Origin: a virus
DNA length: 24,999 bases
Direction: 5' to 3' (one strand)
Virus record (IMG/VR): IMGVR_UViG_3300028569_000162
Span: 1 to 24,999 of that record
The notes beneath the pieces are model-generated. The model saw only the letters and a program-made list of their open reading frames with translations. It searched no databases and was not told the DNA's origin. Made by a program: the position numbers and the translations under genes. Below, piece by piece: positions 8,098 to 14,427 of this stretch (position 1 is its first letter; each line of letters opens with the position of its first letter).

Positions 8098-8481
8098 TCA
8101 CAACTTGAACGCTTCTTTCAACTGCTCTGTTGCAGCCTCTACAAGCTTTGGATGCTTGAACTGATACACGTCAGGAATCTTCAACACATGATGTTCCATA
8201 TTATCAATGAGTTCTTTGTGGTCGTAGCAGGCAACTTGGTAGTTGCCATCATCAACAAACACTACAGCGTCTGCCCATTGAAGCTGCACCTCATCTAGCA
8301 CAATCAAAGCATAGTCGCTGGCTGTACCAACTGCTCTGGTGTTGAAGTTGAACGGCTCGTTAGACAAGATCCATGCTAGTGTAGGACTACGCAGCAAACC
8401 TGCCGAACAGACACACAGCACCTTCTTTGCGTCCCCTTGATGGGGGTTACGCATGTTATGCAGACGATTGAATGTTGTCAT
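8098..8481 (-). CDS. Predicted low-molecular-weight-type protein tyrosine phosphatase
   Basis: The 127-aa product carries the phosphatase P-loop C-x5-R at residues 25-31 (CSAGLLR) followed by SPT. This is the signature of the predicted protein tyrosine phosphatase family like COG4551. The C-terminal PDVYQF (D103) matches the acid-base region of that family. Such enzymes hydrolyse phosphotyrosine through a cysteinyl-phosphate. The phage substrate is unknown, and a role in altering host regulation would be speculation. The ATG overlaps the upstream stop (ATGA at 8478-8481), so it is the last protein gene of the - strand operon, with the tRNA cluster right after it. The signature residues are seen directly; the activity is inferred. 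Confidence 0.75.
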   Translation of the reverse strand: MTTFNRLHNMRNPHQGDAKKVLCVCSAGLLRSPTLAWILSNEPFNFNTRAVGTASDYALIVLDEVQLQWADAVVFVDDGNYQVACYDHKELIDNMEHHVLKIPDVYQFKHPKLVEAATEQLKEAFKL

Positions 8482-8651
8482 TTAATCCTCGCAAGATTGT
8501 CGAAGTATGCAGCATTAAAGCCACGCTCCCATTCCATACCAGCCAAGCTAGATGGGTCATAGCTGTTAGTAAGCCAGCCACGACTGAAGGCGTAGTAGCC
8601 CTTCTCAAACTGGATACGTAACAAATGTTGTGGTCGTTTAAACTGTTGCAT
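8478..8651 (-). CDS. Small protein resembling ribosome modulation factor (RMF)
   Basis: The chosen ATG at 8651 gives 57 aa and has GGGGA five bases upstream. An ATG at 8672 would add seven residues but has no well-spaced ribosome binding site. The pattern is F-E-x-G-Y-x-A-F-x-x-G, then N-x-Y, then E-W-x-x-G-F-x-A-A. This follows the RMF pattern of GY, G, PY and W-x-x-G-W-x-x-A. RMF binds stationary-phase ribosomes and causes dimerisation. Phage members of this family are small and uncharacterised as far as I know. The start lies 14 bases inside the upstream gene and the stop overlaps the phosphatase start (ATGA). The family resemblance is a pattern-level inference, and ribosome binding is not shown by the sequence. 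Confidence 0.65.
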   Translation of the reverse strand: MQQFKRPQHLLRIQFEKGYYAFSRGWLTNSYDPSSLAGMEWERGFNAAYFDNLARIK

Positions 8652-8931
8652 GATTGTCCCCATAGAGTTCATTGCTGAGCAGGTATCCCTCTAGCTCCCA
8701 CATCTTGTTGATAGCATCCTCGTAGGCATACTTCTCACCAAGGGCTATGTTGAACTTAGCAGGGTCTACACAGGCACTCTTACCAATGATGAGAAAGCCA
8801 CAATACAGGTGCATAAAGCACAGCGTTGTAGTTGTGTCAGGCACAACATAGTATTCCACCTTCTTAGTCTTCTCAGCCATGTCTGTGGTGGTGACAGACG
8901 TGCGCTTGATAGGTTGTTCAGGCTGGTTCAT
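8638..8931 (-). CDS. N4 gp49 / Sf6 gp66-like conserved phage protein
   Basis: The 97-aa product (start ATG at 8931) has the conserved core of the phage N4 gp49/Sf6 gene 66 family. This is a V-x-P-x-T-T-T-L-C-F segment, then C-G-F, I-G-K-S-A-C-V-D-P-x-x-F, a G-x-K-x-A-Y-x-x-A-I segment and the ending M-W-x-L-E-G-Y-L-L. The function of the family is unknown; it is common in the early or middle regions of phages. A longer reading from 9057 is open but would run through the 59-aa gene at 8918-9097 in another frame, so the shorter start is preferred. Its ATG lies 14 bases inside that upstream gene. Confidence 0.8.
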   Translation of the reverse strand: MNQPEQPIKRTSVTTTDMAEKTKKVEYYVVPDTTTTLCFMHLYCGFLIIGKSACVDPAKFNIALGEKYAYEDAINKMWELEGYLLSNELYGDNHATV

Positions 8932-9097
8932 CTTCGTAAGCCTCATCAACTTTCTTGACAATGTACTGGTGGGCAAGGATGGCTGCAACGTGTGCGTTGC
9001 TTTCTTTGTCGGGTGTCTCAGGTTCAAACAAGATTTGGATACTGAGACTACCATCATTGTCGTCTGTGAAGACTAGGGTGGCTTTATTGGGTTGCAT
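8918..9097 (-). CDS. Small conserved-type hypothetical protein (59 aa)
   Basis: This short gene starts at ATG 9097, inside the last 14 bases of the nuclease gene, and ends 14 bases inside the gp49-like gene. The protein begins MQPNKATLVFTDDNDG, continues with a beta-strand-like SLSIQILFEP, then SNAHVAAILAHQYIVKKV and an acidic end. The layout of an N-terminal beta hairpin with DNDGS and a C-terminal helix is one I associate with small unannotated phage proteins. I assign no function. The overlaps on both sides and the protein-like composition support a real gene. Confidence 0.75.
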   Translation of the reverse strand: MQPNKATLVFTDDNDGSLSIQILFEPETPDKESNAHVAAILAHQYIVKKVDEAYEDEPA

Positions 9098-9572
9098 GAA
9101 TATGCTCCTTCAGTTGGTTAATTTTGAGGTTGTAGCAATCAGACTTCACAGTGTAGCCGTTGCTGGTATCGATTGTACCCTTTTTCATGAACACACTGTC
9201 AAGTGTATACTGTTGTTTTTCGTACACACCTAAGAACCAACCCACACTGAAGTCGTTCTTGACACGAACGAAAGCATAGTAGTCACACTCTTGGGTTGTA
9301 TTCAACGCAGCAATAGAACACTCGTAAGTATCTAAAGACTTAACAGATGTCTGCTTAGTTTTCACATCCACTGTCTTACCGTTGCACAGGATGAGGTCGT
9401 AGTCATAGGTGTTAGCAAGTACACCACCCATCACCTGCTGTGCAATGGCCTCACCAATGAAGCCAGCAATGTTACCAGCCCCATTGATGATGGAGTTGCG
9501 TAGCCTACCCATCTCTGCTGCTTTGTCTCTAGCAGTGACGAGCATGCCGCCAGTAACAACAACTTCAATCAC
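9084..9572 (-). CDS. Predicted PD-(D/E)XK-fold nuclease-like phage protein
   Basis: The 162-aa product begins with GTG in the junction GAGTGA, overlapping the upstream stop; an internal ATG nine codons later is an alternative. Residues 40-72 contain a Glu-bearing helix (G-E-A-I-A-Q, E41), then Y-D-Y-D-L (D59) and V-D-V-K-T-K (D69, K71). This is the order E, D, then x-x-K in the core of PD-(D/E)XK nucleases. A Y-Y-A-F-V-R strand follows near residue 120, as in restriction-endonuclease-like folds. The protein may act in DNA processing or host DNA breakdown. The motif order is seen in the sequence, while the superfamily placement is inferred and would need a profile search. It is coupled to the small membrane protein gene upstream. 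Confidence 0.6.
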   Translation of the reverse strand: MIEVVVTGGMLVTARDKAAEMGRLRNSIINGAGNIAGFIGEAIAQQVMGGVLANTYDYDLILCNGKTVDVKTKQTSVKSLDTYECSIAALNTTQECDYYAFVRVKNDFSVGWFLGVYEKQQYTLDSVFMKKGTIDTSNGYTVKSDCYNLKINQLKEHIHATQ

Positions 9573-9751
9573 TCTTTACCGCCAATCAAGTTCATTTCAC
9601 CAATGTAGATTTTGATGAATGGTAATAGGATGATGATGCCTACGAAGGCAAACAAACCATCTTCAACATCATCAGTGTCAGCAATGTGGCAGATGTCTTC
9701 ATTGAATTCAATGTCGAGGCCAATACCTTGTCGCGGTTCAATGATAAACAT
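9569..9751 (-). CDS. Small single-span membrane protein (60 aa)
   Basis: The ATG at 9751 is preceded by AAAGGA with good spacing, so a longer reading from 9820 that overlaps the neighbour is rejected. The N-terminal half is acidic (about residues 15-35, with many Asp and Glu). It is followed by a hydrophobic span of about 20 residues (GLFAFVGIIILLPFIKIYIG), then a short tail. One transmembrane helix is therefore likely. It does not look like a holin with a basic tail. The stop overlaps the GTG start of the nuclease-like gene. The family is not recognised. Confidence 0.7.
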   Translation of the reverse strand: MFIIEPRQGIGLDIEFNEDICHIADTDDVEDGLFAFVGIIILLPFIKIYIGEMNLIGGKE

Positions 9752-9764
9752 ATTTTCCTTTAGA

Positions 9765-9947
9765 TTACAGACTAGCACCAATCTCAACAAACTCAAAGCT
9801 GAGTTGCCATAGATGTGCATATGATGGTTGTTTGATGAGCCAGTTTAGAAACTTGTCTTGTGCTTCAGAAATAGTGGAAGCTTCAACATGCAACACACCT
9901 TTGAACACATTGTTTTGGCTGCTATAGCTGACAGTGAAGTGTCTCAT
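9765..9947 (-). CDS. Small hypothetical protein downstream of nrdB (60 aa)
   Basis: The ATG at 9947 overlaps the nrdB stop in ATGA, so translation is coupled to nrdB. The protein starts MRHFTVSYSS, has a beta-strand-rich first half (FKGVLHVEAS), then a helix (TISEAQDKFLNWLIKQ) and a final strand (LSFEFVEIG). This alpha/beta layout resembles small phage proteins of unknown function. No catalytic residues stand out. Its position after nrdB suggests co-expression with nucleotide metabolism but gives no specific role. Confidence 0.7.
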   Translation of the reverse strand: MRHFTVSYSSQNNVFKGVLHVEASTISEAQDKFLNWLIKQPSYAHLWQLSFEFVEIGASL

Positions 9948-10906
9948 GCTGCCCTGCCCCACACATCGTCCCATGTACCAGTCTGAGCACCCTTGCTGTA
10001 GTCTGTGACCTTCTGTTCAAAGAAGTTGGTGTGTGATGTACCGAGCATGCCATCAACCCAAGGTAGAGGATTCTTCTTGATCTTGTAGATTCCTTTCATA
10101 CCCATTGAAATGAGTCGACGATCTGCAATGTAGCGAATGTATTCTTTCACTTCTTCTTTGGTAATCTTCTCAACTTCCACCATACCAAAAGCAAGATCAA
10201 TGAACTGGTCCTCAAGAGCAACCATCTCCTTAGCAATCTCTTTAATCTGTTCAGGTGTTGTTTCATCTTGATGATGTTTAACATATTCACGATATACCTT
10301 TATCATTCCTTCAGCATGCATAGTCTCATCAAGGATGGACCAGCTAATGATTTGACCAAGCCCTTTCAGCTTACCGTTACGTGCAAAGTTGAGCAACATA
10401 ACAAAGCTTGAGAACAACTGCATACCTTCGCCGAAGGCAGAGATGACAGCAATCTTCTCAGCCACTGGTGCTGTGTTCAGGCGTTGCAGGTAGTCATGCT
10501 TCTCAACCATCTCACCATATTGCAGGAACTCGTTGTAGGTTGACTCAGGCAAACCCAATGTTTCAATCAAGTGTGCATAGGCTGCAACGTGCAAAGCTTC
10601 ACGGGCAGCAAACCCACTCATCATCATTCGCACTTCCGGTTGACGGAACAAAGGAATGTAATGGTCATGGTAGCCACTACCAATGTCCAAGTCACCTTGT
10701 ACAAAGAAGCGCAATATCTTTGTCAGAAACTCTTGTTCTTCTTTAGAAAGTCGCTCTTTGTAGTCTTTGATGTCCTCAGTCATAACAACTTCGCTATGTA
10801 ACCAGTGGCTTTGCTCATGTTGCAACCAAGCATCATACGCCCACGGGAACTTAAAAGGCTTAAACGTTGTACGCTCGTCTGTAATATCTGATTTAGTCTT
10901 TGTCAT
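9944..10906 (-). CDS. nrdB: Ribonucleoside-diphosphate reductase class I beta subunit
   Basis: The 320-aa protein has the di-iron ferritin-like core of class I R2. Likely metal ligands are D72 (VQGD), E103 and H106 (REALH), E160 (GEGM), and E194 and H197 (DETMH). The radical tyrosine is Y110, four residues after H106. The C-terminal FFEQKVTDYS and the final acidic/Trp tail match the segment that docks to NrdA and relays the radical. The enzyme generates the radical used by NrdA to reduce ribonucleotides. The start lies 14 bases inside a small GIY-YIG-like frame, and the site ahead of it (AAGAAAG) is a weak ribosome binding site, so coupling is likely. The length fits phage NrdB. The assignment is firm. 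Confidence 0.95.
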   Translation of the reverse strand: MTKTKSDITDERTTFKPFKFPWAYDAWLQHEQSHWLHSEVVMTEDIKDYKERLSKEEQEFLTKILRFFVQGDLDIGSGYHDHYIPLFRQPEVRMMMSGFAAREALHVAAYAHLIETLGLPESTYNEFLQYGEMVEKHDYLQRLNTAPVAEKIAVISAFGEGMQLFSSFVMLLNFARNGKLKGLGQIISWSILDETMHAEGMIKVYREYVKHHQDETTPEQIKEIAKEMVALEDQFIDLAFGMVEVEKITKEEVKEYIRYIADRRLISMGMKGIYKIKKNPLPWVDGMLGTSHTNFFEQKVTDYSKGAQTGTWDDVWGRAA

Positions 10907-11033
10907 TGTTTACTTTCTTTGATGAAGTAAAGTATGTTACGAGAAGTTCGGAGGATATGCAGTTGGCAGCATATCTACAACCTACGTACAATGAACCACT
11001 AGGTACGTGCTGTATTTTGTAGAAGTATGCCAT
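10893..11033 (-). CDS. Truncated GIY-YIG endonuclease-like small ORF between nrdA and nrdB
   Basis: A 46-codon frame starts 2 bases after the nrdA stop (AAGGG upstream of the ATG) and ends 14 bases inside nrdB. It reads A-Y-F-Y-K-I-Q-H-V-P-S-G-S-L-Y-V-G-C-R and later Y-F-T-S-S-K-K-V. The first part matches the GIY-to-YIG half of the GIY-YIG nuclease domain, and the Y-F-x-S-S-K-x-V part is the next block seen in phage homologues. The catalytic Glu-bearing C-terminal part is absent. It is therefore either a remnant of a homing endonuclease, which often sits beside RNR genes in phages, or a small protein kept for another role. The coding frame fills the whole intergenic gap. Confidence 0.65.
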   Translation of the reverse strand: MAYFYKIQHVPSGSLYVGCRYAANCISSELLVTYFTSSKKVNNDKD

Positions 11034-11035
11034 AG

Positions 11036-12814
11036 TCACCCTTCGCAAGCTAAGCAGGTGTCACCATCTGCAATTTGTTTTAAGTCAATCTCATCTTCAA
11101 TACGTTGACGCTTAATCTGAGCACCAACCTTGTCTGCCTTCTTAACCTTCTCACTGCGAAGATAGTACAGGCTCTTCAGTCCACTCTTCCAAGCAAGGAA
11201 GTGAACGCTGTGCAGATACTTCACAGACACGTTAGCAGGGAAGAACAGGTTCACACTCTGTCCCTGATCAATATACTTCTGACGGTCAGCAGCAAGCTCA
11301 ATGAGCCAGCGTTGATCAATCTCCATCGCTGTCTTGTACACTTCCTTCAGCTTCTCAGGCACGTCCAGATGCTGGATAGAGCCATCGTTGCTGATGATGG
11401 ACGCCCACACATCGTCATCGTCCATACCAAGCTGTGCAAGCTCTGCTTTGAGGAAACGATTCTTGTACACGAACGCACCAGACAATGTATCCTGACGGAA
11501 TACATTAGCTCGGTAAGGCTCGATTGATGGGGACGTATTACCCATGATTAGGCTGCTACTGGCGTTGGGAGCAATAGCAGTCCAATGACTAAAGCGACGA
11601 CGAATACCACTGAGATGTGCATCAGGGCATTCGCCACGTGACGTAACCAAGATAGCGTCACCAATCGTGCATTGGTTGTGGATGTGTTTGAAGATTTCAT
11701 TGTTGTAACTCTTAGATAGTACACCATCAATAGTAACACCTTTCTTCTGCAAGAAAGCATGAAAGCCTAGTGTGCCGATACCAATACTACGTTCCATCAA
11801 AGCGCTGGCACGAGCACGGGCAATAGTGTCTGGTGCATTGTCAATAAAATATTGCAACACGTTGTCCAACATCTCCATAACATCAAGGATAAACTGTTTG
11901 TCCTTTTTCCATTCGTCATAGTATTCCAAGTTCAGTGAAGACAAGCAGCACACGGCTGTGCGTTTCTCATTTGTTGGCAGGAAGATTTCAGTGCAGAGGT
12001 TACTACCATTGATGGTAAAGCCTTTGTCTTTCAACCACGATGGCATAGCTTTGTTGGCTGTGTCAATGAAGACGAGATAGGGTTCACCTGTTTGCATACG
12101 CAGGTCCAAGATCTTCTGCCACAAATACTTAGCTGACACTGTCTCAACCACTTCACCGTTGGCAGGATTGACTAGGTTGAAGCTGTCGTCTGTACTGTCA
12201 TCTTTCATGCATCGTTCGATGATGTTCATGAACTCGTCGGACATGTTGATGCCGTGATGCATGTTCAGGGTGCGAACGTTCTGATCACCAGTGGGCTTAC
12301 GCATCTCCAGAAACTGGATGATGTCAGGATGGTTGATGCTGAGGTAGGCGGCATAGCTTCCACGGCGTGTACGTCCTTGACGGTAGGCCAATGAACTAGC
12401 ATCATAGATTTTCAAGTGAGGCATAACACCAGTGGACTTGTCATCGCTGTTGCGAATACCAACGTGAATACCAACACCACCACCCATCATCGAAAGCCAA
12501 TTAGTTTCTGATAGATTGTCGACCAAACCTTCTGCGCTATCGTCCATATAGTTAAGAAAACAGCTAATAGGAAGCCCCCGCTTAGACCTACCAAAAGATA
12601 GGATAGGAGTAGAATAGCTGAGCCAGTGTTTACTAGAGTAGTCATACAGTCGCTGAGCATGTTCTTGATTGCTGGCGAATACTTCTGATACAAATGCGAA
12701 ACGTTCTTGTGGAGATACTTCATCATCCTTCATGTAGCTTTCTTTAAGACGTTGAAGACCTAGCTCATCAAACAATGCGTCACGGGATAGGTCAATGTCA
12801 ACCTTGAATGTCAT
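11036..12814 (-). CDS. nrdA: Ribonucleoside-diphosphate reductase class I alpha subunit
   Basis: The 592-aa catalytic subunit has the R1 barrel signatures. The redox pair is probably C85 (PISCFL) and C289 (AVCCLSSLNL). The active-site N272, C274 and E276 lie in NLCTEI. The PNASSS segment binds phosphate, the radical-relay tyrosines are Y550-Y551, and there is a C-terminal C-x2-C (C587, C590). The protein starts directly in the R1 N-terminal domain and has no ATP-cone, so feedback control by dATP through that domain is not expected. NrdA reduces ribonucleoside diphosphates with NrdB. An AAGG site precedes the ATG. A UUCG hairpin terminator-like element and an extended -10-like sequence lie between mazG and this gene. 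Confidence 0.95.
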   Translation of the reverse strand: MTFKVDIDLSRDALFDELGLQRLKESYMKDDEVSPQERFAFVSEVFASNQEHAQRLYDYSSKHWLSYSTPILSFGRSKRGLPISCFLNYMDDSAEGLVDNLSETNWLSMMGGGVGIHVGIRNSDDKSTGVMPHLKIYDASSLAYRQGRTRRGSYAAYLSINHPDIIQFLEMRKPTGDQNVRTLNMHHGINMSDEFMNIIERCMKDDSTDDSFNLVNPANGEVVETVSAKYLWQKILDLRMQTGEPYLVFIDTANKAMPSWLKDKGFTINGSNLCTEIFLPTNEKRTAVCCLSSLNLEYYDEWKKDKQFILDVMEMLDNVLQYFIDNAPDTIARARASALMERSIGIGTLGFHAFLQKKGVTIDGVLSKSYNNEIFKHIHNQCTIGDAILVTSRGECPDAHLSGIRRRFSHWTAIAPNASSSLIMGNTSPSIEPYRANVFRQDTLSGAFVYKNRFLKAELAQLGMDDDDVWASIISNDGSIQHLDVPEKLKEVYKTAMEIDQRWLIELAADRQKYIDQGQSVNLFFPANVSVKYLHSVHFLAWKSGLKSLYYLRSEKVKKADKVGAQIKRQRIEDEIDLKQIADGDTCLACEG

Positions 12815-12830
12815 GTAATACCTTGGTGTT

Positions 12831-12860
12831 AGAGGAAAAGAAAGCAGCCGAAGCTGCTTA
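12831..12860 (-). terminator. UUCG-loop hairpin with T-rich tail upstream of nrdA
   Basis: Read on the - strand, AAGCAGC-TTCG-GCTGCTT (12842-12859) forms a perfect 7-bp stem with the very stable UUCG tetraloop. It is followed by TTTCTTTTCC. It lies about 30 bases after mazG and about 16 bases before the nrdA start. It can act as an intrinsic terminator, attenuator or mRNA-stabilising processing point; the sequence does not decide between these. Confidence 0.75.
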
Positions 12861-12878
12861 GGTGTGGGAGGGACAGAA

Positions 12879-12887
12879 GTTATACCA
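12879..12887 (-). promoter_or_regulatory. Possible extended -10 promoter upstream of the nrdA hairpin
   Basis: Immediately after the mazG stop, the - strand reads TGGTATAAC, close to an extended -10 element (TGnTATAAT). No well-spaced -35 is visible. If active, transcription would start just before the UUCG hairpin and continue into nrdA. Confidence 0.3.
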
Positions 12888-12888
12888 T

Positions 12889-13203
12889 CTATCGATTGTC
12901 ACCGCTGCCCTGAAGTGTACCGTTGTCTTTTCTGCCCCACAGTTTTTGCAAATTGTGTATACAGATTTCGGACAAGGTAAACCCATGATCTTCAGCGACA
13001 GCAGCAACCTGCCACATCACATCACCAAGTTCTTTCTTAATGGCTGTGTTGTATTCTTCAACATTGCCACCATCGCGGCGAAGCTTTGCAGCCTTACCCG
13101 CCACTTCACCAGCCTCAGCTAGTAAATTCAATAGGGCATACGTTCGATCTGCTGTAGGTAGTCGAAGCTTCATTGCTTCTGTTTGGTATGTATCGATGTT
13201 CAT
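12889..13203 (-). CDS. mazG: MazG-like nucleotide pyrophosphohydrolase
   Basis: The 104-aa single-domain protein has the metal-binding pattern of all-alpha NTP pyrophosphohydrolases. This is E30-x-x-E33 in LAEAGEVAGK and E58-x-x-D61 in KKELGDVMW, on two helices. Such enzymes convert nucleoside triphosphates, or (p)ppGpp-type signals as proposed for phage MazG, to monophosphates and pyrophosphate. Its place just upstream of nrdA and nrdB suits control of the nucleotide pool. The ATG overlaps the upstream stop in ATGA. A terminator-like hairpin follows the gene. Family assignment is confident, but the substrate is not known from sequence. Confidence 0.88.
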   Translation of the reverse strand: MNIDTYQTEAMKLRLPTADRTYALLNLLAEAGEVAGKAAKLRRDGGNVEEYNTAIKKELGDVMWQVAAVAEDHGFTLSEICIHNLQKLWGRKDNGTLQGSGDNR

Positions 13204-13370
13204 TCTTCTCCTTCAGTTGGTGTAGCTTCTTTACCAGCCTCAATTGCATCTGTGATACATGCAATGAGAGCATAGCGAAGCAGAAACTCTTTAGCTTCTT
13301 CATCCATGTTGACATTGAAGTCGGCAGAACCGTCTTCGTTTTCTCTGTAGTTTTCAAGTTCGATTTTCAT
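13200..13370 (-). CDS. Small conserved-type phage protein (56 aa)
   Basis: The ATG at 13370 has GAGGA well placed upstream and overlaps the stop of the membrane-protein gene (ATGA). A longer frame from 13466 would run through that upstream gene and is rejected. The protein begins MKIELENYRENEDGSADF, a short beta-hairpin opening typical of small phage proteins. It continues with a helix (DEEAKEFLLRYALIACITDAI) and an acidic tail. The function is unknown. Coupling to mazG downstream places it in the nucleotide-metabolism section. Confidence 0.8.
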   Translation of the reverse strand: MKIELENYRENEDGSADFNVNMDEEAKEFLLRYALIACITDAIEAGKEATPTEGEE

Positions 13371-13528
13371 TTCTTCCTCACTGTAAAAATAATAAGACCA
13401 ACAATTATGATGAGCATTACACACGCATGAAACAGTGTTGGTGCCAGTACAAACCACCAAGACCAATCAATGAACTCTGTCAACTTCAACGTAATGAAGA
13501 TGAGGGTTAGTATACTTAGAAAGACCAT
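13367..13528 (-). CDS. Small two-span membrane protein (53 aa)
   Basis: This short gene starts in the TAATG junction after the RNA ligase stop and ends in an ATGA junction with the next gene. The product is almost entirely hydrophobic. One span covers about residues 1-17 (FLSILTLIFITLKL), then comes T-E-F-I-D-W-S-W-W, then a second span covers about residues 26-49 and a basic RKK end. The first span plus the WSWW turn is a pattern I associate with small phage membrane proteins sometimes annotated as transmembrane Fragile-X-F proteins. The role is unknown. It could be a holin-like or superinfection-related protein, but neither is shown. Confidence 0.8.
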   Translation of the reverse strand: MVFLSILTLIFITLKLTEFIDWSWWFVLAPTLFHACVMLIIIVGLIIFTVRKK

Positions 13529-14427
13529 TAGAACAACTCCTTATTCAGTTCTTTAATTTTTGCTGTCACACAATGCGACAACACTTTGAAGTCAACCTTT
13601 GGGTTCTTAAACTCCTTCACGAAGTTCCATGTTTCCTCAGTGACTAAGTCGTAGTATACAGTGTGGATGAGGCGAGGGATATACTTACTGGACCACCCCT
13701 CCATCTCATTAGTGATTTTCGCAACAACCTTGTCGACCAATGCTTGCGTCACATACTTAGCTGCGATCTTCTCTTCAACAATTTCACAACCAATGACTGG
13801 CGCACCCATAGCAATGTGATGCTTGGCTTTGAATTCGTTGGCGACAATCTTGGCCCATGTCTGACGACCATACTTGTTCGTGTAGTCATAGTTCTTCACC
13901 ACGACACCTTCACCACTGCCTTCACCATCCTTCACCAGATAGTGTGCCTTACTCAGACACTCAGTGAAGTGGTCGATGCTACCGTTCTTGATGATGGCAA
14001 TGGGGGCAATGACGTTGATGCCAGCAGCAACCAAGCCTTCAGAGTATTCGTCATAGCTTAGCAAGCGTTCTTTGTTGCGGTCATACACATCGAACACATA
14101 GAACTTGCGCCATGCATCGTCGTTGTAGGTCTTCAGCGTGTGCGGCACAAGCCATTCACCGTAGAGCACGTGCTCAGGGTTGGCATACATGTACGGTACT
14201 ACAGCATTGTCATCAACCATAGCTTTCATGAAGCCAGCATTGTCGTTATCGATTGACAACTCACGATTACGGCTACCGCAACTAAACGGTATAGTCTTAG
14301 TCTTGTCCATCCACACACTACCGTTAGTGCCATCCAGCTTAGGGAACACATAACATGTACCCACTTCAATGCCTTCAACTTCGGTGTTGCCGTAGCGTTC
14401 AAGGTGTTGATATTTGATGAAGCTCAT
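13528..14427 (-). CDS. RNA ligase (Rnl2-like nucleotidyltransferase)
   Basis: The 299-aa protein has the ordered motifs of ATP-dependent RNA ligases. Motif I is K30-L-D-G-T-N-G with the adenylated lysine. Motif III is Y-G-E-W (89-92), IIIa is F-Y-V-F-D-V-Y-D (109-116), motif IV is E-G-V-V-V-K-N (173-179) and motif V is W-A-K-I-V (191-195). The enzyme joins 5'-phosphate to 3'-hydroxyl RNA ends and would seal nicked RNA, for example cleaved tRNAs. No polynucleotide kinase/phosphatase partner is seen in the window. The start overlaps the HNH stop (ATGA), and the stop overlaps the membrane-protein start (TAATG). An additional helical C-terminal domain follows motif V. The family call is confident, but the natural substrate is unknown. 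Confidence 0.9.
   Translation of the reverse strand: MSFIKYQHLERYGNTEVEGIEVGTCYVFPKLDGTNGSVWMDKTKTIPFSCGSRNRELSIDNDNAGFMKAMVDDNAVVPYMYANPEHVLYGEWLVPHTLKTYNDDAWRKFYVFDVYDRNKERLLSYDEYSEGLVAAGINVIAPIAIIKNGSIDHFTECLSKAHYLVKDGEGSGEGVVVKNYDYTNKYGRQTWAKIVANEFKAKHHIAMGAPVIGCEIVEEKIAAKYVTQALVDKVVAKITNEMEGWSSKYIPRLIHTVYYDLVTEETWNFVKEFKNPKVDFKVLSHCVTAKIKELNKELF

Noticed and set aside
8932-9057. Longer N-terminus for the gp49-like gene
   Set aside because: It runs through the 59-aa gene in another frame, and the conserved domain does not need it.
8879-9233. Two overlapping + strand frames opposite the small - strand genes
   Set aside because: They are shadows of the - strand coding genes and have no ribosome sites.
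10954-10975. Inverted repeat GATATGC/GCATATC as a terminator between nrdA and nrdB
   Set aside because: No T-run follows on either strand, and it lies inside the GIY-YIG-like coding frame.
13371-13466. Longer start for the 56-aa gene
   Set aside because: It overlaps the two-span membrane protein gene in another frame, and a good ribosome site precedes the ATG at 13370.
9569-13528. A holin/lysis role for the small membrane proteins at 9569-9751 and 13367-13528
   Set aside because: No endolysin or spanin neighbours are present and the features are not specific, so I left them as membrane proteins of unknown role.
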